Assembly: GCF_000237925.1 (NCBI RefSeq)
Contig: NC_031495.1
Coordinates: forward strand, 8,595,852 to 8,659,851
DNA from: Schistosoma mansoni
Taxonomy: Eukaryota; Platyhelminthes; Trematoda; Strigeidida; Schistosomatidae
DNA length: 64,000 nucleotides
Direction: 5' to 3'
Each line of letters begins with the position of its first letter. Positions within the stretch are counted from its first letter, which is position 1. The notes below the pieces were generated by a model. It made no database searches, was not told where the DNA came from, and was given only the letters and a program-made list of their open reading frames with translations. Below are positions 36,796 to 48,108 of the stretch, piece after piece. The translations under genes were made by a program, and so were the position numbers.

Positions 36796-38131
36796 TAAAC
36801 GTTTGTGAAACATTTTCAAACTGAGAAATAGTCGGATAACTACAATCTTTTGTAGACAAGTTCTACTTACTTGTAAAAAGAAACCTTTTACTGTTGTTTA
36901 AATTAAAGAGTAATGATAAGTATATTGTATATTCATGTTTCAACAAACTATTTTTATTAAAATAATAATAAATCTTATGAACAATATTTTATTTTTTAGA
37001 GATAAAGTAGAGTAGAATAACTATCCTCAGTGTTTTTGTTTAATATTCTCTTTGAATGACTACAGTGGTCTAGAGGTTAAGCGTTTGCGTATGAGACCTG
37101 CGCTCGATTCTCGCTCGCAGGATTGTAGATGAGCGCATACTTGGACGAAACGGCCATCCAGTGCTCCCAGGTCTTCAATGGTTGTCTAGCATTGATCGAA
37201 TCATGCTTTCAATATGTCAATTTGTCAGGTGAGTGCTTTATATAACCGGGTCTGAACTTCACACTAGTAAAATAAAAATCGAAGATGGAATGGGTTTATA
37301 GTAGTCCGTCTTTCAATTTTCTATATACAACTTATCTTAACGCGGATAACATAAAACTAGGTCATACAAAGGTCATTGTATGTCCTTTACTGAAATCCAA
37401 TCATGTAATAATTTGTCTTTGTGTCCGTGTTTGTGTCTAACTAGTTATCTGTTTGTCGTCTATTTTTAACTAATTTGTCTCTTATTAGTTGTAAACTTAG
37501 GCCATCACTATTTTACTTTCTCATGTACATATATATAGTGACATTTAGAGCACGTTCTACACAGTATTTTCCTCTGTCCTGTCTCTGGCGTATGGTGATC
37601 TGTTGAGTCAATTGAATCAGTAAAACTCGATTCCAACACAACTCGTGTTTGGCTTCGTAACTTATCGAGTGAAATTTATCTGAATTCTGTGAATATACAC
37701 GGAGTTATAAGGTCAATTACACCTACAGTTAATTAAATAGTAATCTGTCAAATGGTGTAAATCGTAGGTTATTTGTTTGAAAACCGACTGCTTCAACCAC
37801 TAAGTTACCATAAAATTTTAATGTGCTAAGTTTGTTTTCTGAAAATAATCCATAAACTGTAGTAGCTTCAATGACCATCAAGTTAGTTAATCATATATTT
37901 ACTGGAATTGTCAAATAAATTTTGTGGGACACTAAACAAATAAGAAACGAAGGTTTCCTTTTTTTAAAATTAATGCCTGAGTTCTTTGGTGGGGGCGTTT
38001 CAATACTTTTTAGTCTAGGTGATTATTTTAATAATCAATCAAACGTCATTCAAACGTGCTTTCTCTATTTTTATCTTGACATTTATTGAAATATTTATTT
38101 CTCAATTAGATTAATATTATTCTATATAGTT
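36424..38131. other. spacer with (TA)n and a family B relic
   Basis: (TA)n microsatellite at 36750-36792. Family B plus copy at 37060-37225 (CAGTGGTCTAGAGGTTAAGC A box, CGCTCGATTCTCGCTCG B box) goes from GATGAGCGCATAC straight to TTGGACGAAACGGCC, so the 5' half of the ribozyme is lost. 37230-38130 shows nothing I can identify. Confidence 0.5.
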
Positions 38132-38199
38132 GGAATAATGAGTCAACTGAAGCTAGACCACCATCGAATACCTGGAAGCACTGGATGGCCGTTTCGTTC
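38132..38199 (-). mobile_element. family B SINE cut by an assembly gap
   Basis: The antisense 3' end (ATGAGTCAACTGAAGCTAGA, GGATGGCCGTTTCGTTC) is cut by the 200-N gap at 38200-38399. Confidence 0.75.
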
Positions 38200-38399
38200 N
38201 NNNNNNNNNNNNNNNNNNNNNNNNNNNNNNNNNNNNNNNNNNNNNNNNNNNNNNNNNNNNNNNNNNNNNNNNNNNNNNNNNNNNNNNNNNNNNNNNNNNN
38301 NNNNNNNNNNNNNNNNNNNNNNNNNNNNNNNNNNNNNNNNNNNNNNNNNNNNNNNNNNNNNNNNNNNNNNNNNNNNNNNNNNNNNNNNNNNNNNNNNNN
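38200..38399. other. assembly gap (200 N)
   Basis: Exactly 200 N, a placeholder length. It abuts a large inverted duplication and interrupts a foldback SINE, both structures that assemblers often fail on. Confidence 0.95.
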
Positions 38400-38402
38400 T
38401 AG

Positions 38403-39126
38403 ACTGATTGAAATTGGGTGTTATATAACCGATGATTTATAAATCAGAAATGGTTTGGTGGAGATTTCAGTATTTTCATGGTTGTGATCATGAGTCGATT
38501 GAAGCTGGACCACCATGGAAAACCTGGAAAACCTGGGTTCGAACCTCGCGAGGCGGGATCATAGATGCGCGCTGCCGAGGAGTCCTTTACTAGGACGAAA
38601 CGGCCGTCCAGTGCTTCCAGGTTTTCCATGGTGGTCTATCTTCAATTGACTCATGCTTTCAACTATGAAATTATATGTGTGACAAGTATTTTTGTTTCTA
38701 TTCTCTGGCTAAATATATAATTAAGAATGAGATATTATGTATAATTATAATTCATTGTCTAAGTAATAAATATTCGTCGGGAATCATAAATTAACCCTGG
38801 ATAATTGATTCTTTCCAAAGAAATTGTTTAGAAATGTTATATTGAATACCAACGCTTTTAATTTATAAATAATCATGAGTCAATTGAAGCTAGACCACCA
38901 TGGAAAATCCGGAAGTACTGGACGGCCGTTTCGTCCTAGTAAAGGACTCCTCGGCAGTGCGCATCTATGATCCCGCCTCGCGAGGTTCGAACCCAGGTTT
39001 TCCAGGTTTTCCATGGTGGTCTAGCTTCAATCGACTCATGATTACAACTATGAAAATACTGAAATCTCCACAAAACCATTTCTGATTTATAAATAATCGG
39101 TTATATAATAGCCAATTTCAATCAGT
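38403..39126. repeat. large inverted duplication carrying family B SINEs
   Basis: Arms 38403-38655 and 38874-39126 are inverted copies. They include SINE sequence (3' end, B box, ribozyme) and also the non-SINE flank (ACTGATTGAAATTGG.., TTATATAACCGAT.., TTTATAAATCAGAAATGG). Both ribozymes carry the same core change (CCGAGGAG for CTGAGGAG) and both B-box regions end in the same fused GGTTTTCCAGGTTTTCC. Shared flank and shared mutations show one duplication, not two insertions. The left arm may continue into the gap. Confidence 0.85.
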
Positions 39127-40304
39127 ATATTTTCACCTCATGAAAAATTTGTAAACGTTTTCCTTTTATCTAGATACCGACAAAAAAATTAATTGTAATG
39201 GTTTAGAATAAAACAAAATTTAAATACTACTAATGAGTAATAAAAAAACGGCGTATTCTATTTTTAAAGTTAAAAAGAATTCGAGATTGTAACTGAAGAA
39301 TCTAAATGATATGAAATATGACTGACTTTAGTACATAAGAAAAGTATTAAAATTAAATGACCATGTCCTAACTGAACTCTGGTTGATTGGTATCTGTAAT
39401 ATTTGTAGCATCTTACTTTATACTTATCAAATAATATTTAAATAGTGTCCAAGTATAACTTCAGCCAATCCACGATATTGATTAACTATCTATGGGATCC
39501 AAGTTTAGTGGCCTAAAGTTTGGGTGTTGGTGTACGAGTTTGAGTGTACTGGTTTTGATCACCAGTGTCTGAGTCGATGATGCGCAATGCTAAGGAGTCT
39601 CATATTAGGACGGAACAGTTATCCCGTGCTTCCAGGTTTTTGATGTTTTTTATCTTTGAACATTTGGTGATCTCCATAACATTTAGTTTTAAATATTATT
39701 AAAAATAATCGAGTCACTTACTGGATCACACTACTAAGATAATGGTCCATTTGTTGTGCTGAAGTCTTGGTTTATAAGTACGGACATAACTGTTTGTTTT
39801 AATGAATTAGGTTGAATTATATTAGTGGGTATGATTTGTGGTGAGACAGGATGCTTATAAAACTGTATATCAGCGATAAAAACGTTTCAAATTTACCTTC
39901 AAAATTACCTTGGACACATTTACATTGTCAAAAAGTAATTGCATTCAGCCAAACAACGGACTTTTCAAGCTACAGAATTCTCAATAGATTATGTGATTTA
40001 TAATAATGATTTTGATACATTTTTTTATAGATTTGACTTTGTTTTGGAGCTCAGTAGTAGTATTTTTAGATATTATGATCGATGATATCACTCCTTTGTA
40101 ATCATCTCACCAACTGATTTCCTCTGGGAATGTTACCAAACAAAACACGAAGTTATTAAATAGAAAATACATTAACATACCTTTTGCGATGAAAGTTGTG
40201 TCATATCGTCAGTGTAAACGTGTTTACGTTTTGGTTATTTATGAGGTAGCTGTATTACTCAAATCCACTTATCAATTTCATAAATAAGCACTTAAAATGG
40301 TTTA
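39127..40304. other. spacer with one family B-like SINE
   Basis: A plus-strand relic at 39484-39680 (GGTTTTGATCACC B-box region, ATGCGCAATGCTAAGGAGTC, TATTAGGACGGAACAG) keeps the outline of the ribozyme with core changes (CTAAGGAG, GGAAC). Otherwise AT-rich. Confidence 0.5.
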
Positions 40305-40500
40305 TATATAATTATTGACATTACGTCTCGTTCTAATTATTTCTGTCACCATTGTTATTTGCTTTACATGATATCATACCTCAGTGCTACAATTCAACAC
40401 ATACATGGTTGAAAGCACCAGACATGTAATTATGAATTTTAATGAATTCATATTATTCAGCCTTAGTTGGCGTTCCGGCTTTATTCAAAGAAAACGTTTA
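40305..40500 (+). repeat. 3'-end fragment like that of the Penelope-like copy
   Basis: CATACCTCAGTGCTACAATT, CACATACATGGTTGAAAGCA and ATGAATTCATATTATTCAGC align in order with 63295-63400, downstream of the Penelope-like copy. A 52-base segment (ATTATTGACATTACGTCTCG..) recurs in the same orientation at 41013-41067. Confidence 0.5.
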
Positions 40501-40539
40501 AAACAACTGACAATGTACGTGATGATAAACTTAGATCGA

Positions 40540-40640
40540 GATGGGGAATCATTATTATTATTATTATTACCATTATTATTATTATAACTATTCTTATTAC
40601 TTCCAACCTGTTCTTATTATTATTTATTATTATTAGCTTT
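40540..40640 (+). repeat. (ATT)n microsatellite, tail of family E copy 1
   Basis: Broken (ATT)n/(TTA)n run. In the minus sense it follows an AATAAA and forms the 3' (AAT)n tail of the adjacent family E element, a normal outcome of non-LTR retroposition. Confidence 0.65.
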
Positions 40641-41010
40641 ATTCAATATTATATTTTTGGTACAATATGGAATTCTCAGCACAAAGTACTTCAACAAGTT
40701 TTCGTTTCTTACTTCTTCGTCCTTCCTGACGATAAATATTGAGTGATCGACAGCTAGAAGTTAGCAGCCCAGTCAATCGACATCTGGACAATGTACATTC
40801 TTCTCGCTGCATAGTACCAGCAACCACGATATCTCTGATTAGGCCTTCTGTAACCTTAACAGCGAAAAGTCTTACACTTTTCAGAAACGCATCTGAATAG
40901 GTTGTGCGATTAATAGGCATAGTGATGTATTAAAACAAACGAAAATAGATAACTTGTTGAAATATCTAGATGACAGGAACAGGTAGCCCAGATGTTTAAA
41001 CAGGCCGCCG
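40625..41010 (-). mobile_element. family E retroposon, copy 1
   Basis: Minus sense runs from GGCGGCCTGTTTAAACATCT to ..AATATTGAATAAAGC and an (AAT)n tail. It holds one 93-codon frame (40920-40639, beginning MPINRTTYSDAFLKSVR) with no domain I recognise. Related copies: 29640-29960 plus, and a 3' fragment at 51688-51830 minus. Probably a non-autonomous retroposon or a 5'-truncated non-LTR element. Confidence 0.65.
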
Positions 41011-41067
41011 ATTATTGACATTACGTCTCGTCCTAATTATTTGCGTCACCACTGTCATTCTTGCAAA

Positions 41068-42349
41068 ATAAAATATCACTGTAAAGGAAATGTATTTAGT
41101 GTGTATATATTCAGAAAGAAGAAGCAAGTGTGTGACAAATTTTCCTGGTGAAAATGAATTCAAGGAAAGAAACATAATCTTACACATAATTATGCGCAAC
41201 GTTAAATAAATATATGCACTGAATCTACAGGATACTGAGGTTATGGATCAGCTTAGCTAATCAGTGGAGAACCAAAATAAATGTGTACTTTCCCTGATAG
41301 AAGGTGAGAAATTTACTTAGGCCATGTTGACTTCTGGAAGTTAATGAAGGGTTTTGTAGCCTTAATCCATATCCGTTACACTGATATCCTGACACTAACA
41401 AACTGAAACCCTACATTTAATCATTACGATCCATGCCACTCAATGGTTGAAGACACGGTTTATAATCGTTTTCAGTTGCTCATGTTTCATCAATCTTTGT
41501 GTTTCCTTAAATTCTAAGTTCCAAAGTTATCTAATAAAAGTTTCTGGTGAGATTATAATTTATGGACGACCTTAAGGCGACGCCACAGTGGCCTTTAGAA
41601 TTCTCATCTGCACCGTAGGGCGAAATGAAGGTTTTAAACCAGTGTGAAGAATAAGGATTTTTATTTAAAATTGATGATTAGGGTTAGGTATTAGATTTGG
41701 GGGTTTTCATCACGAACTGACATCAGCTACAATGCCTAAACGCGCCGAAATCCCAGACCTGTTTTCTTGAATCTAATTGATTCGTCCATGTATTATAGTC
41801 GCGCCAAATTTCTTACTTGAATATTGCATCAGTTCCACTTTCATCATATTTTCCATGCCTAATCTTTTCTATTTTCGCTAATATTGTTACTTACTTCACT
41901 CTTGGAACGAATAATTAATTGTTCTATTATTAAACAGATAATATAAACACAAAATGATGAGCATTAAAGTGAAAAATATCTAGAATTTCATTTATTTTAA
42001 CGAATTAAATGTCCAATATTTAGTTGAAATTATTGAATACAGATTAGATATATGCTGAATACATTTGCTTACTATAAAAAAAAATGAGCATACAGACTAT
42101 GACGATTCAATTTTGTCTAGTTTACAAATGAATGGATTTTTAATTTACTTCTATTCTATAAACAGGAAATAGTGCCATTCTTTCTAAAGACTAAATTTTG
42201 TTCTTATTTACTAACTCAAATTTCCATATGAATGTTCCAATCCAAGTTTGTTTTGCAGAATAATATTAAAGAACCATGTGCAAATATTTACAAATATACA
42301 CTTATGTTACGTATATATGAATGATATGCTATTACAAACTGACTTAAGA
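41068..42349. other. AT-rich spacer
   Basis: No gene or recognised repeat. Confidence 0.4.
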
Positions 42350-42812
42350 TATCAGAATGGGGGTTTGTAGAGATTTCAGCACTTTTTAGTGGTTGAATTC
42401 ATTAGTCGATTTAAGCTAGACCACCATCGGAAACCTGAAAGTACTGGACGACCGCTTCGTCCCAGTATGAGACTTCTCAACAGTGTACACCCACGAGCCC
42501 GCACGAGGGGCTCGAACCCTCAACCTTCAGTCTTGCGTGCGAACGCTTAACCTCTAGACCACTGAGCCGGCACCCAACGGTGTTAATCTCTAGTTTTAAC
42601 CGATCCATGATCTTGCGCAACCATTCGTCCGTTATGTGAGGTAGATACCTGTCGTTACCCGACACGGATTGGACTCCACTGGTTACAGCTTCTCACTAGA
42701 ACTCCAGGAAATCATCTTGAAGTCAGTCACTAGTGAGCACATGATGATTATTCTTAGTGCATCCAGGTTTCCAATGGTGGTCTAGCTTAAATTGACTCAT
42801 GAATCCAATTAA
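42350..42812 (-). mobile_element. family B SINE, long form, with inverted ends
   Basis: Minus strand. The 3' end at left (ATCAGAATGGGGG.., AGCTAGACCACCATCGGAAA) is followed by a changed ribozyme (sense TTGAGAAGTC..GACGAAGCG), B box (GGGTTCGAGCCCC), A box (CTCAGTGGTCTAGAGGTTAA) and a long 5' part. At the right (42755-42803) comes an inverted piece of the 3' end (CCAATGGTGGTCTAGCTTAA). The outer arms can pair over about 45 bases. Confidence 0.8.
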
Positions 42813-43914
42813 TAAAAATAACAAGATAGACATGTTTTGAAGATCAGTAGACACTAAACAGTTACTTTATCTGAATTCGATACTTCCCAAGAAATCAAAC
42901 TCTTGTTTTCTTAGAAATTATGTCACTGATCTCTAGGGTAAGCGCTGACTTATTCGTATCCAGACCAAAGATCTACATTATAAACTTCATTTGATTCGTG
43001 ACTATCGTTCATATCTGTCAGCGCTATTTTTATTCAAATTGAAACATCTCTAAGACACAATAACTATTATGTTACATTGCATTAAATTATATTGTAAGCA
43101 GGAAAATAAAGTTTTACTCTTACACAAATATTACAAATGATTACACGGAGAATTCGTTGTAAAGCAATCAAATTTGTAAATGAATTTACCATGTTTAAAA
43201 CTTTCGTTCTCTTTCTAGCGTTTATCGGAAATCTTCATAGCATATTTTTTATTTGTGTTTTAATCTTTCTGTTAGTGATGTTAACGTCTAAATGTTGACC
43301 ACTTTTTATGGAATATGTGCATCCTCAGTGCATCGCCTTGATATTTTCAGTATTTCACAAGTTCACAAGTAAAGTTAGATTGTAGATACCATTTGTTTAC
43401 ACTTGTGAGTAATAGATAAAAATTATTCACGTTGCACAAGGTGATGGCTATTTCGTCTCCGTAGCTTGGTAGAAAATACATTGTGTGCCTGAAGTAAAAA
43501 ATACTGGTTCCAGTCCCAAAGTGAACATTACTACGAGTCGACGAGTTTCAAACAAGAAGCGCGCGCCTTAGATTACACCTCTAGCCATTATCAAGCTTAA
43601 TTTAAAAATATTCAAAGATATTGGCATATTATTTTTACCGTTATTACCTAATATGTTCAATTTTCAACTTCATGTAAAATGAAATAAATTACACCGTTCG
43701 TTTATTAGTATATTGCAAATAGAATTTGGATAATTTGACATGTTTAACTCTATCACTAACGTAACGTTTGTTGAGAAAAGTCATTTAGTCAACAAACTAA
43801 GTTTGCTACTTTCCAAGTGGAATAAACCGTCTAACAACGATCTGTAAGAAACTATGTCCTGAGCTCTCCTTTCTAGTTGTTGTTAAGTGTTATTTTCGGT
43901 TTTGATATATACGT
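42813..43914. other. spacer
   Basis: Only a weak Sm-alpha-like remnant near 43440-43560 (GGTTCCAGTCCCAAAGTGAA). No host exon seen. Confidence 0.4.
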
Positions 43915-44475
43915 CCAAATACGAGCATTGTCTGCCCTGATTGCCAGATCTTCAATATATTCCCACTAGTCAGCTCGATTGCTCTTCACTGATCTGTTTG
44001 CTTTTATACACTTCACCTGTACCTTCGATTTCTCTCATTTGTTCGATTGTTGTTCATTGCTTTGTTCTCGTTTTCTCTTTATTAAATTCTTCTCAGGTTG
44101 TCTACAGAGGCTTATTCTTTTCGCTAGTGTTTGTTAGAGCCCAGTATATTCTGGTATTTTAAAGTTATTATTCTTTTAATCCATTTCAATTCATCTCCAT
44201 AAAGGTGTCCCCTTGTTCTAGTATATCACATAGCACTTGGAAGTTGTTACTGATAACTGTCTTGAATTCGCTAATGTTGTTAACAACTCCAAGGAAGGCT
44301 GTATCAAACTATCGTGTTGCTGCTTGTACAATTGTCCAACTCTTCTTTATCTTAGCTTTTAGCCTGGATACGACCAGGTGATGATGTAAAGTTACATCAG
44401 ATCCTCTCCTTGTTACCACGTCTGTAATGAACCTTCTAAATTTTTCTATTTGTGTTTCTTCTTATTTGCATGACT
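43915..44475 (-). mobile_element. RTE-clade endonuclease/linker fragment
   Basis: Minus strand carries FRRFITDVVTRRGSDVTLHH then HLVVSRLKAKIKKSW, the RTE endonuclease end (the family reads RGADVASDHHLVVARLKLK). The linker before the RT follows (NISEFKTVISNNFQVLCDI, then K..KVQVKC..ANRSVKSNRAD..EDLAIRADNAR, in two frames). Broken by stops and frame changes. Same RTE subfamily as 49926-50640 and 52575-53270. Confidence 0.7.
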
Positions 44476-44602
44476 ATATGAATAACTCTTCTGACATCCT
44501 AAATTGTCTGAATACTCTATGTTTAGGAGACAAGTAAATGTTGTTCATTCTAAAGTTTTCAGCACAGACAAATTTCACCTACCAGACTATTAATAATAAT
44601 AA

Positions 44603-44925
44603 ATCATGAGCCGATCTAAGTTAGACCACCTTTGAGAACCTGAAAGCACTGGATGGTCACTTCTTCCTAGTATGAGACTCCTTAGCAGTGAGCATTCACG
44701 ATCCCGCGGGCGGGAGTCGAACCCAGGTCTCATGCGCTTAGCTTCTAGACTGATGAGTCAACATCCAACGAGATTAATGTCCTGCCTCAATTAACCCACG
44801 ACATTGTACAACTATCTTTGATTGTCTGTGGTGGATAACTGTCTCACACCCGACAGAGTTGGACTCCACTGGTTACGGCTTCTCAGTAGAACTCTGGGAA
44901 TTACATTTCAATAGCGTGCACTGAC
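44603..44925 (-). mobile_element. family B SINE, long form, decayed
   Basis: Sequence order GAGCCGATCTAAGTTAGACC, GGATGGTCACTTCTTCC, CGGGAGTCGAACCCAGG (B box), TCTAGACTGATGAGTCAACA (A-box side), then the long 5' part with GTTGGACTCCACTGGTTACG. The ribozyme's GAAAC is lost. Confidence 0.7.
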
Positions 44926-46444
44926 TATAGTGGCTATAATAGCATGCTTTTAATAGAAAAAACATTTTAATGTATGTTTTTATTCATTGTTTATATAATC
45001 ATATGTAAATGTCATATCCATAAATTGTGCATTGTCAATGGTTGATAAATAAACGGATTGTAAATAATCACAGTATTTATTTAAAACTTTTCCTTTCTCT
45101 ACTAATATGGATTATTTAAATAAATTTATACATCAAATAAAAAGCTATTAATACGGTGTGTATATTCTTTATGCTTTGTCAATGATAGAAAGAAAGAGCT
45201 GTTTTTTCATGTGTCCAGGATATTTATGATAGTACAAAAATGTAAGGGGTAAGGAAAATGTCACACCCATTTATGTGTTATGTCATGAAAAGAAAGACTG
45301 TGTGCTTGGGTTGTATAAAGTCCAGTGTGATCGGTTCGAAATAACGGGAAAGCGATTGTATGATGTGTGTTCCTCTTTATCTAGTCCAATTATTGATGAG
45401 TTCACCTATGCCACCAAGTCTGGTAACTTTCTATTTGCCAATCGACACATCGACCAGTGAACAACTATCAAGAATTCAACACTTATTGGTCTCCGAAATC
45501 ATTCTAATCCAGTAACTAATTAGATGATGAGAGACAGAAGAGCAGATCTCTTTCTTGAACAATTCAGACATGACCAAAAACTCATACAGAGATGTACCTT
45601 AGATATCTGACAACATGACAACGCAATCCAGGAATCACCGTGCGAAAATGATGCAAAATCACAGTAATAAATGAATAAATAATTATTGATAAATCTGGAA
45701 CATCAAGTCATATGACAACGATTTATATTTTTCTAACGAAGGCTAGAAAATAGGAAATTATAAAAATATAGCAGTTGCTAGTTATTTCATAACCGAACAC
45801 TGTGTTCTGATTGACTAATAAGGGGTTCAAGGTCGTCAGTAAAACATACATTTACGGTTTTTTACTATGGATTGCAAAAACTCGAAACATTTGTATTGCT
45901 CTGATATCATTTCGTTGTGAATTGTTTATTGAAACTCCTTGCTTTTAGCTAGTTGCAAGAGACTTCTGACATCCAAAATGGTTTGTTTACTTCTGAATGA
46001 TAGAATGTAAATTGTGTCATAAAATTCATGTCGAGTAGTATTAATTAGAAATGACAAACCTTAGGGATTTAGTTATAGTTCACTAATGACGAGATTTTTA
46101 AATCTGTTTATTTATTCTGCGACAAGAAATTGATTTTTTATTTAGAAAATTATGTTGTCAGTTCTCAGCGTCAACATTGGGGAAGTACAAGTACTTACAA
46201 ATAAAATCCATGTACTTCCCACAGGCCATTGACTATCCGGTCTTCACAACTCAATAGGTATCACAATGATATTTCTAATGAAAGATACTGAAGTCGATTG
46301 CAAACGTGAATATCAACACTGAAGTAATGGTATATCCTCCTGACGAATAGTAAATAGGATGAAACATTCGCCGGTTATTTCCCTCTAGACTATTATCCAT
46401 AGTTAGTAAATGACATGACATAATTGTTAATACATTATTATTAT
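44926..46444. other. spacer
   Basis: No recognised feature. A 61-codon frame at 45275-45460 has no family match. Confidence 0.4.
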
Positions 46445-46624
46445 TATCAAAAGGGGTTTTGTGGAGATTTAGTATTTTCATAGTTGAAAGCGTCCTATCA
46501 TGGGACTCCTCAACAGTGCGTATCCACGATCCCGCACTCGCGAGATTCGAACCCAGGACCTACCAGTCTCGAGCCGGAGCCCTTAACCGATAGACCACTG
46601 AGCCGGCATCCAACGGTGTTAATT
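46445..46624 (-). mobile_element. family B SINE with ribozyme 3' half deleted
   Basis: Antisense 3' tail (GGGGTTTTGTGGAGATTTAG..CATAGTTGAAA) joins directly to GCGTCCTATCATGGGACTCC. The GAAAC, stem III and most of the 3' body are absent. The tRNA-like head (GAGATTCGAACCCAGGACCT, ATAGACCACTGAGCCGGC) is in good condition. Confidence 0.8.
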
Positions 46625-47060
46625 ATGGTGATGAAATAATTTGGAGGTATTTTTCAAAAAACGTGAACAAAGCCGTCATAACTGTTATCTATTCCGATGC
46701 TTACAATTCTCTAGGTAATTAAACATATGAGCAGAAAAACTGGAAAACATTTCCATTAGTATACGAAATTTAATTATTTTTTTTTCCATAAATGTACCAG
46801 AAACAATATCTGTCTGAAAACTAAAAAAAACTGAAATAAATAATTAAATGATTGAAAGATTATTTTTCATTACATCATATAATGAGAAGTTAAATTATTG
46901 TACTGGAAACTTGTACTTTTCAAAGAACAATGTTTACTTTCATTATGTAAATGTTAGTTTACCTTTATATTTGTTAATTAAATTACATAACGACTATTTT
47001 TGATGTGTTACTATCAGGTATTATATCACTTGAAAATGATAGATTTTAAACTGACCTCAT
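46625..47060. other. AT-rich spacer
   Basis: No recognised feature. Confidence 0.4.
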
Positions 47061-47500
47061 AAATTCACTCAGTATTGTTTGTTTGAATCTTCCCATCGAT
47101 ATGTTAGGACTGCAACTGGTCAGTCTCTAATTGACATATTTGCATACTGTGCGTATTGCCTCGATGTAGCCTCAATTCACAAGCATGGTAATCAAAGATG
47201 GACAGTAGCTAGCAGTGAAATCCAAGACGCGCGTTTCATCCTATTTGGGACTTGTCAGCTGGATGTACCTGCATCTCAGACTTGATGTTTAATCTGGGAC
47301 TCTAACCCAGTACCATTTGCTTCAAACGCCATCGCGTTATCTACTCAGCTACTGAATCCTGATAGCCACTTGCTTGTGCAATGGGGTGAAGTTTAAATTC
47401 ACTTAGTATTGTTTGTTTGAATCTTCCCATTGGTGTTTAGGACTGCAACTGGTCAGTCTCTAATTGGCATGTAGGCATACTGTGTGTATTGCCTCGATAT
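47061..47500 (-). mobile_element. Sm-alpha core between direct terminal modules
   Basis: The terminal module occurs twice in the same orientation, 47061-47168 and 47396-47500 (TAGTATTGTTTGTTTGAATC.., GGACTGCAACTGGTCAGTCT). Between them is a minus-strand core 47190-47385 with tRNA-like head and ribozyme. The ribozyme core reads CTGACAAG, GAAAC kept. Module-core-module resembles a partial tandem unit, as in family C. Confidence 0.75.
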
Positions 47501-47704
47501 AAATGATTTTATCCAACGATAAATTGAATAAATGCTATAATCAAAGAAATTCGATCAAAACTATTGACAATGAAATGATGTTTAAGTCAAATGATCTGAA
47601 ACTAGAGTTTGTTCAATAGCTAAATTCAATCTATTGTCAGTTCAATAGACCATCTTCTTTAAAGTTCTGTGTGCGTGAGAAACTTGTTCTGTTTAATTTA
47701 TTTT

Positions 47705-47884
47705 GTATTGGTTGTTTGAATCTTCTCATTGATGTTTAAGACTGTTAGCCACTGTCTATCTCCGTTTATAATGCTTGTGATTTGAAGCAACATCGAGATA
47801 ATCCGTACAAGATGTACATATGCCAATTAATGGCTGATCGATTGCAGTCCTAAACATCAATGGAAAAATTTAAACAACCAATAC
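47705..47884. repeat. Sm-alpha terminal modules as a 180-base inverted-repeat unit
   Basis: Arms 47705-47744 and 47845-47884 are inverted copies (about 35 of 40 positions agree by eye), beginning GTATTGGTTGTTT and ending AAACAACCAATAC. The centre holds only the SINE's 3' and 5' edge pieces (AGCCACTGTCTATCTCC, ATCGAGATAATCCGTACA). No ribozyme or tRNA head remains. It looks like a MITE but is made of Sm-alpha parts. Confidence 0.75.
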
Positions 47885-47904
47885 GAAATGAATGAAAACT
47901 CTAC

Positions 47905-48108
47905 TCCATTGCACAAGCTGGTAAATATCTGGACTCAGTAACTAAGTGGATAACTTGGTGGAGTTTGAAGCGAACAATACTGAGTTTGAGTCCAGGGGTG
48001 AATATCATCTCTGAAACTCGGGTACATCAGGCTGACGAGCCCCAAATAGGACGAATTTCGCCTCCTGGATTCCACTACTAGCCACTGTCCACAATGGTAG
48101 TTAACGGC
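47905..48108 (+). mobile_element. Sm-alpha (family A) core
   Basis: Plus strand: CATTGCACAAGCTGGTAAAT, A-box side (AGTAACTAAGTGGATAAC), B-box side (CTGAGTTTGAGTCCAGG), ribozyme 48027-48075 (CTGACGAG kept, GACGAATTTC in place of GACGAAACG), CTGGATTCCACTACTAGCCA. The upstream inverted-repeat unit may once have been its terminal part. Confidence 0.75.

Noticed and set aside
37230-38130. Possible second LTR-like sequence
   Set aside because: Some phrases look LTR-like but I could find no matching ends or second copy.
40384-40742. Overlapping plus frames with isoleucine or leucine runs
   Set aside because: Translation of the (ATT)n microsatellite.
45275-45460. 61-codon frame with several cysteines
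   Set aside because: No family resemblance, no splice sites of quality around it.
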